A DNA stretch of 20,784 nt, taken from positions 1-20,784 of the forward strand of contig DATAXD010000056.1 in assembly GCA_036266835.1 (NCBI GenBank), in the 5' to 3' direction. Position 1 is the first letter of the stretch. Every line of letters starts with the position of its first letter. Below, piece after piece: positions 18,584 to 20,784 of the stretch. A model generated the notes under the pieces. That model was given only the letters and a program-made list of their open reading frames with translations, ran no database searches and was not told the DNA's origin. The translations under genes and the position numbers were made by a program. The DNA comes from Galbitalea sp036266835 (GTDB lineage: Bacteria > Actinomycetota > Actinomycetes > Actinomycetales > Microbacteriaceae).

Positions 18584-20124
18584 ACCCAGCCCGCTTCCCG
18601 AAGCGCTGCCCGAGCCTCGTCGCGGGCCGAGTATGGCGTGCGAACGCCTTCGATGTCGCGGTAATCCTGGTGACCGGGACCGGCCCAGAGAATCGAGTCA
18701 CCTTCCTTCGCGAGCGATACCGCCACCCGAATGGCCTTCTCGGGCGGGCTCACTTCGTAGGTCTCCGGCTGGTGTTCCGCGAGCAGCGCGCCCTCGAGCA
18801 GCGTTTTGCGGATCGAAGCCGCATCCTCGAAGCGGGGATGATGATCGGTGATGACGAGAATGTCCGAGCCGTCCGCGGCGACTCGCGCCATCTCGTGCCG
18901 CTTCGACGGGTCGCGATCGCCGTCCGCGCCGAAGACCATGATCGTGCGACCGTCGGTGAACTTGCGTACCGCGGCGAGCGTATTCAGGAACGCATCGGGA
19001 CTGTGACCGAAGTCGACGAAGACGGACGGACCCTGGTCCCCGGAAACACGCTCGGTGCGTCCCGGCAGGTACGCCTTGATTCCGCCGTCGTCCGCGAGCG
19101 CGTGACCGATCGCCTCGAGCTCGAAGCCCGCTTCGACCAGCATCACTATTGCGAGGCCCGCGTCCGCTGCCATGTGCCAGCCAATCAGCGGCACGCGGGT
19201 CGTTAGCGACCGACCCTCGGGGCTTGTGAGTGTGAACTCGGTGTAGAACGCGGTCTCGTCGCCGATGGCGACGGTCCATTCGGCATCGATGCCGGGAGTC
19301 GCCGAAATGGTCGTGATGGGGACGTGAGCGCCGTCCACGACGCGCTGTCCCCAGTTCGAGTCGAGCGAGACGACACCGCGCCGCGAACGCTCGGGCTGGA
19401 AGAGCGACAGTTTCGCCTGGAAATACTCCTCCATGTCGGCGTAGTCGTCGAGGTGATCGTGGCTGAGGTTGGTGAACGCGACGACGTCAAAGACAATGCC
19501 ATCGACTCGGTTGCGCGACAACGCCTGGGCACTCACCTCGATGGCAACCGCTCGGACCTTGCTCTCCCGCATGCGCGCCAGCAGGGCGTGCATCTCGCTT
19601 GCCTCTGGCGTGGTGAGCCGGGAAACCACAGACAGGTCACCGATATGGCGCTCGGAGGTCGAACTCAGCCCCGACACCAATCCCAGCTGTCGAAGGATGC
19701 CCTCGAGCAGATACGAGGTCGAAGTCTTGCCGTTCGTACCGGTCGTCCCGAACAGCAGCGGTGGATGATCATTGGTGCGGTAAATCCACGCCGAGACATC
19801 TCCGAGAGCCTCACGAGGAGATGCCACGAGGATGATCGGGAGTCCCGAGTCGGTCGCCAGCTGGGCTCCCTCGTCGTCCGTGAGGATGGCGACGGCGCCG
19901 CCATCGCGGGCGGCCGTGGCATAGCTGGCCCCGTGACTGTGCAGCCCCTTGACGCCGACGTAGAGATCCCCGGGATGCAGGTCCCCGGTGCTGAGCGTGA
20001 TGCCGCTGACCTCGAGGCCGTCGACGGAGCCGCGGGTCTCCAAGCCAAACTCGGCGACCAGTCCCGCCAGGGAGCGGGCCTGCGGATGCTCGGGGCGAAG
20101 GACCGGGGGTGTCCGATCGGTCAC
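18580..20124 (-). CDS. murE: UDP-MurNAc-tripeptide synthetase MurE, altered specificity loop
   Basis: MurE adds the third amino acid (usually meso-diaminopimelate or L-lysine) to UDP-MurNAc-dipeptide. The 514-residue product has the ATP loop GTTGTNGKTSTS (126-137), SRLTTPEASEMH (168-179), EVSAQALSRNRVDGI (196-210), LSHDHLDDYADMEEYFQAKLS (220-240, K238 being the likely carbamylated lysine), VDFGHSPDAFLNTL (370-383) and FGADGDRDPSKRHEM (398-412). The third-residue specificity loop reads TDHHPRFED (426-434), where the DAP-type motif would be DNPR. Several blocks therefore differ from the textbook form although the fold motifs are complete. The start GTG 20124 has GAGGA four bases upstream. It is the first complete gene after ftsI and overlaps murF by four bases. 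The ligase role is secure; the amino acid added is not. Confidence 0.95.
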   Translation of the reverse strand: MTDRTPPVLRPEHPQARSLAGLVAEFGLETRGSVDGLEVSGITLSTGDLHPGDLYVGVKGLHSHGASYATAARDGGAVAILTDDEGAQLATDSGLPIILVASPREALGDVSAWIYRTNDHPPLLFGTTGTNGKTSTSYLLEGILRQLGLVSGLSSTSERHIGDLSVVSRLTTPEASEMHALLARMRESKVRAVAIEVSAQALSRNRVDGIVFDVVAFTNLSHDHLDDYADMEEYFQAKLSLFQPERSRRGVVSLDSNWGQRVVDGAHVPITTISATPGIDAEWTVAIGDETAFYTEFTLTSPEGRSLTTRVPLIGWHMAADAGLAIVMLVEAGFELEAIGHALADDGGIKAYLPGRTERVSGDQGPSVFVDFGHSPDAFLNTLAAVRKFTDGRTIMVFGADGDRDPSKRHEMARVAADGSDILVITDHHPRFEDAASIRKTLLEGALLAEHQPETYEVSPPEKAIRVAVSLAKEGDSILWAGPGHQDYRDIEGVRTPYSARDEARAALREAGWV

Positions 20125-20161
20125 GCAATCCTCTTTCTGCAGCCGATGGCGCTTGGCTGTG

Positions 20162-20784
20162 TTACCACGTGGTTTGGATGTAGGGCGCCGGGGTCGTCGA
20201 TGGTGGGACTCGGTATTTCTTCAGAACGTCCGTCATGACGTTTTTGAACGCCGGCGCTGCACCAGCCGACGTCCCTAGCGTAGTAGGGCCAAAGGTGACA
20301 ACGACGACGTACTGAGGGTCTTCGGCCGGAGCCATTCCGGCGACCGAGATGATGAAATCGTTGCCGTAGCCACCACCTCCCGCCTTCGCGACCTGTGCGG
20401 TTCCCGTCTTTGCGGCGACACGGTACCCGGGAATCTTCAGGAGCGACGAGATTGGGCCGCCCGTGACCACGGTTTCCAACATCGCACGCACCTCATCGGC
20501 CGCTTTGGCACTGACTACTCGCACCGGCTTTGTCGTCGGTGTGTCGATCACCTCGCCGTCGGCTTTCGTGCAGCCCTCCACGAGAGTCGACGGCTCACGA
20601 ACGCCGTGGTTGGCAATGGTTTCGAAGATCTGAGCTACCTGTGCCGAGGTGGCGCTGACTCCCTGCCCGAATTCGACGGATTTCGTCGTGACGACATCCC
20701 AGGGTGGCTTTGGCAGGGATCCGGCCGACTGGCCAAGACCTTTGACTGCGGTCTTGGATCCGACACCGAACTTCACCATGTAGT
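20162..20784 (-). CDS. ftsI: Penicillin-binding protein FtsI/PBP3-like, C-terminal part (cut by window edge)
   Basis: FtsI is the class B transpeptidase that cross-links septal peptidoglycan, anchored in the membrane with its catalytic domain outside. Only the last 207 codons are present; the start, membrane anchor, and the SxxK and SxN motifs lie off the right edge. Visible transpeptidase features are YMVKFGVGSKT at the edge, VEFGQGVSATSAQVAQIFE, and the KTG box in VAAKTGTAQVAKAGG (DNA 20402-20410), followed by SVAGMAPAEDPQYVVVV. The product ends in a short Pro/Thr-rich tail. Position directly before murE, in a dcw cluster that also holds ftsW, supports FtsI over other class B proteins. The gap to murE is 37 bases. 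Confidence 0.93.
   Translation of the reverse strand, partial: YMVKFGVGSKTAVKGLGQSAGSLPKPPWDVVTTKSVEFGQGVSATSAQVAQIFETIANHGVREPSTLVEGCTKADGEVIDTPTTKPVRVVSAKAADEVRAMLETVVTGGPISSLLKIPGYRVAAKTGTAQVAKAGGGGYGNDFIISVAGMAPAEDPQYVVVVTFGPTTLGTSAGAAPAFKNVMTDVLKKYRVPPSTTPAPYIQTTW

Overview
The window is high-GC bacterial chromosome carrying the division and cell-wall (dcw) cluster of an actinobacterium, read almost entirely on the minus strand. The actinobacterial assignment rests on gene order (murC-ftsQ-ftsZ with no ftsA or ddl, then yggS, sepF and divIVA/wag31), on a DnaE with an intact PHP domain, and on frequent GTG starts. Within Actinobacteria, the MurE specificity loop (HHPR instead of DNPR) fits a lineage whose peptidoglycan does not carry ordinary meso-diaminopimelate, such as Microbacteriaceae with B-type peptidoglycan. 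That family assignment is an inference.

Layout in transcription order (right to left): ftsI (3' part only), murE, murF, mraY, murD, ftsW, murG, murC, ftsQ, ftsZ, yggS, sepF, divIVA, lspA, rluD, dnaE. Then comes one opposite-strand flavin reductase-like gene, and finally the 5' part of hisD on the minus strand at the left edge. Most neighbours overlap or almost touch: GTGA or ATGA overlaps at murE/murF, murF/mraY and murC/ftsQ; TAGATG at ftsW/murG; a 68-base overlap at murD/ftsW; a 14-base overlap at divIVA/lspA. The only sizeable gaps are before ftsZ (207 bases) and before divIVA (277 bases), and both contain candidate regulatory structure.

How the genes work together: MurC, MurD, MurE and MurF build the UDP-MurNAc-pentapeptide. 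MraY and MurG make lipid I and lipid II. FtsW polymerises lipid II and FtsI cross-links it at the septum, with FtsQ as a divisome scaffold. FtsZ forms the ring, SepF anchors it, and DivIVA organises polar or septal growth. YggS handles PLP homeostasis. LspA processes lipoproteins, RluD modifies 23S rRNA, and DnaE replicates DNA. HisD belongs to histidine synthesis and marks the end of the cluster.

I found no mobile element, CRISPR array, tRNA or rRNA, and no convincing new multi-gene system. The points most worth a second look are the altered MurE specificity motif, paired cysteines in predicted extracytoplasmic parts of MraY, FtsW and FtsQ, the structured divIVA leader, the palindrome upstream of ftsZ, the murD/ftsW overlap, and the absence of yggT and pgeF from their customary positions.
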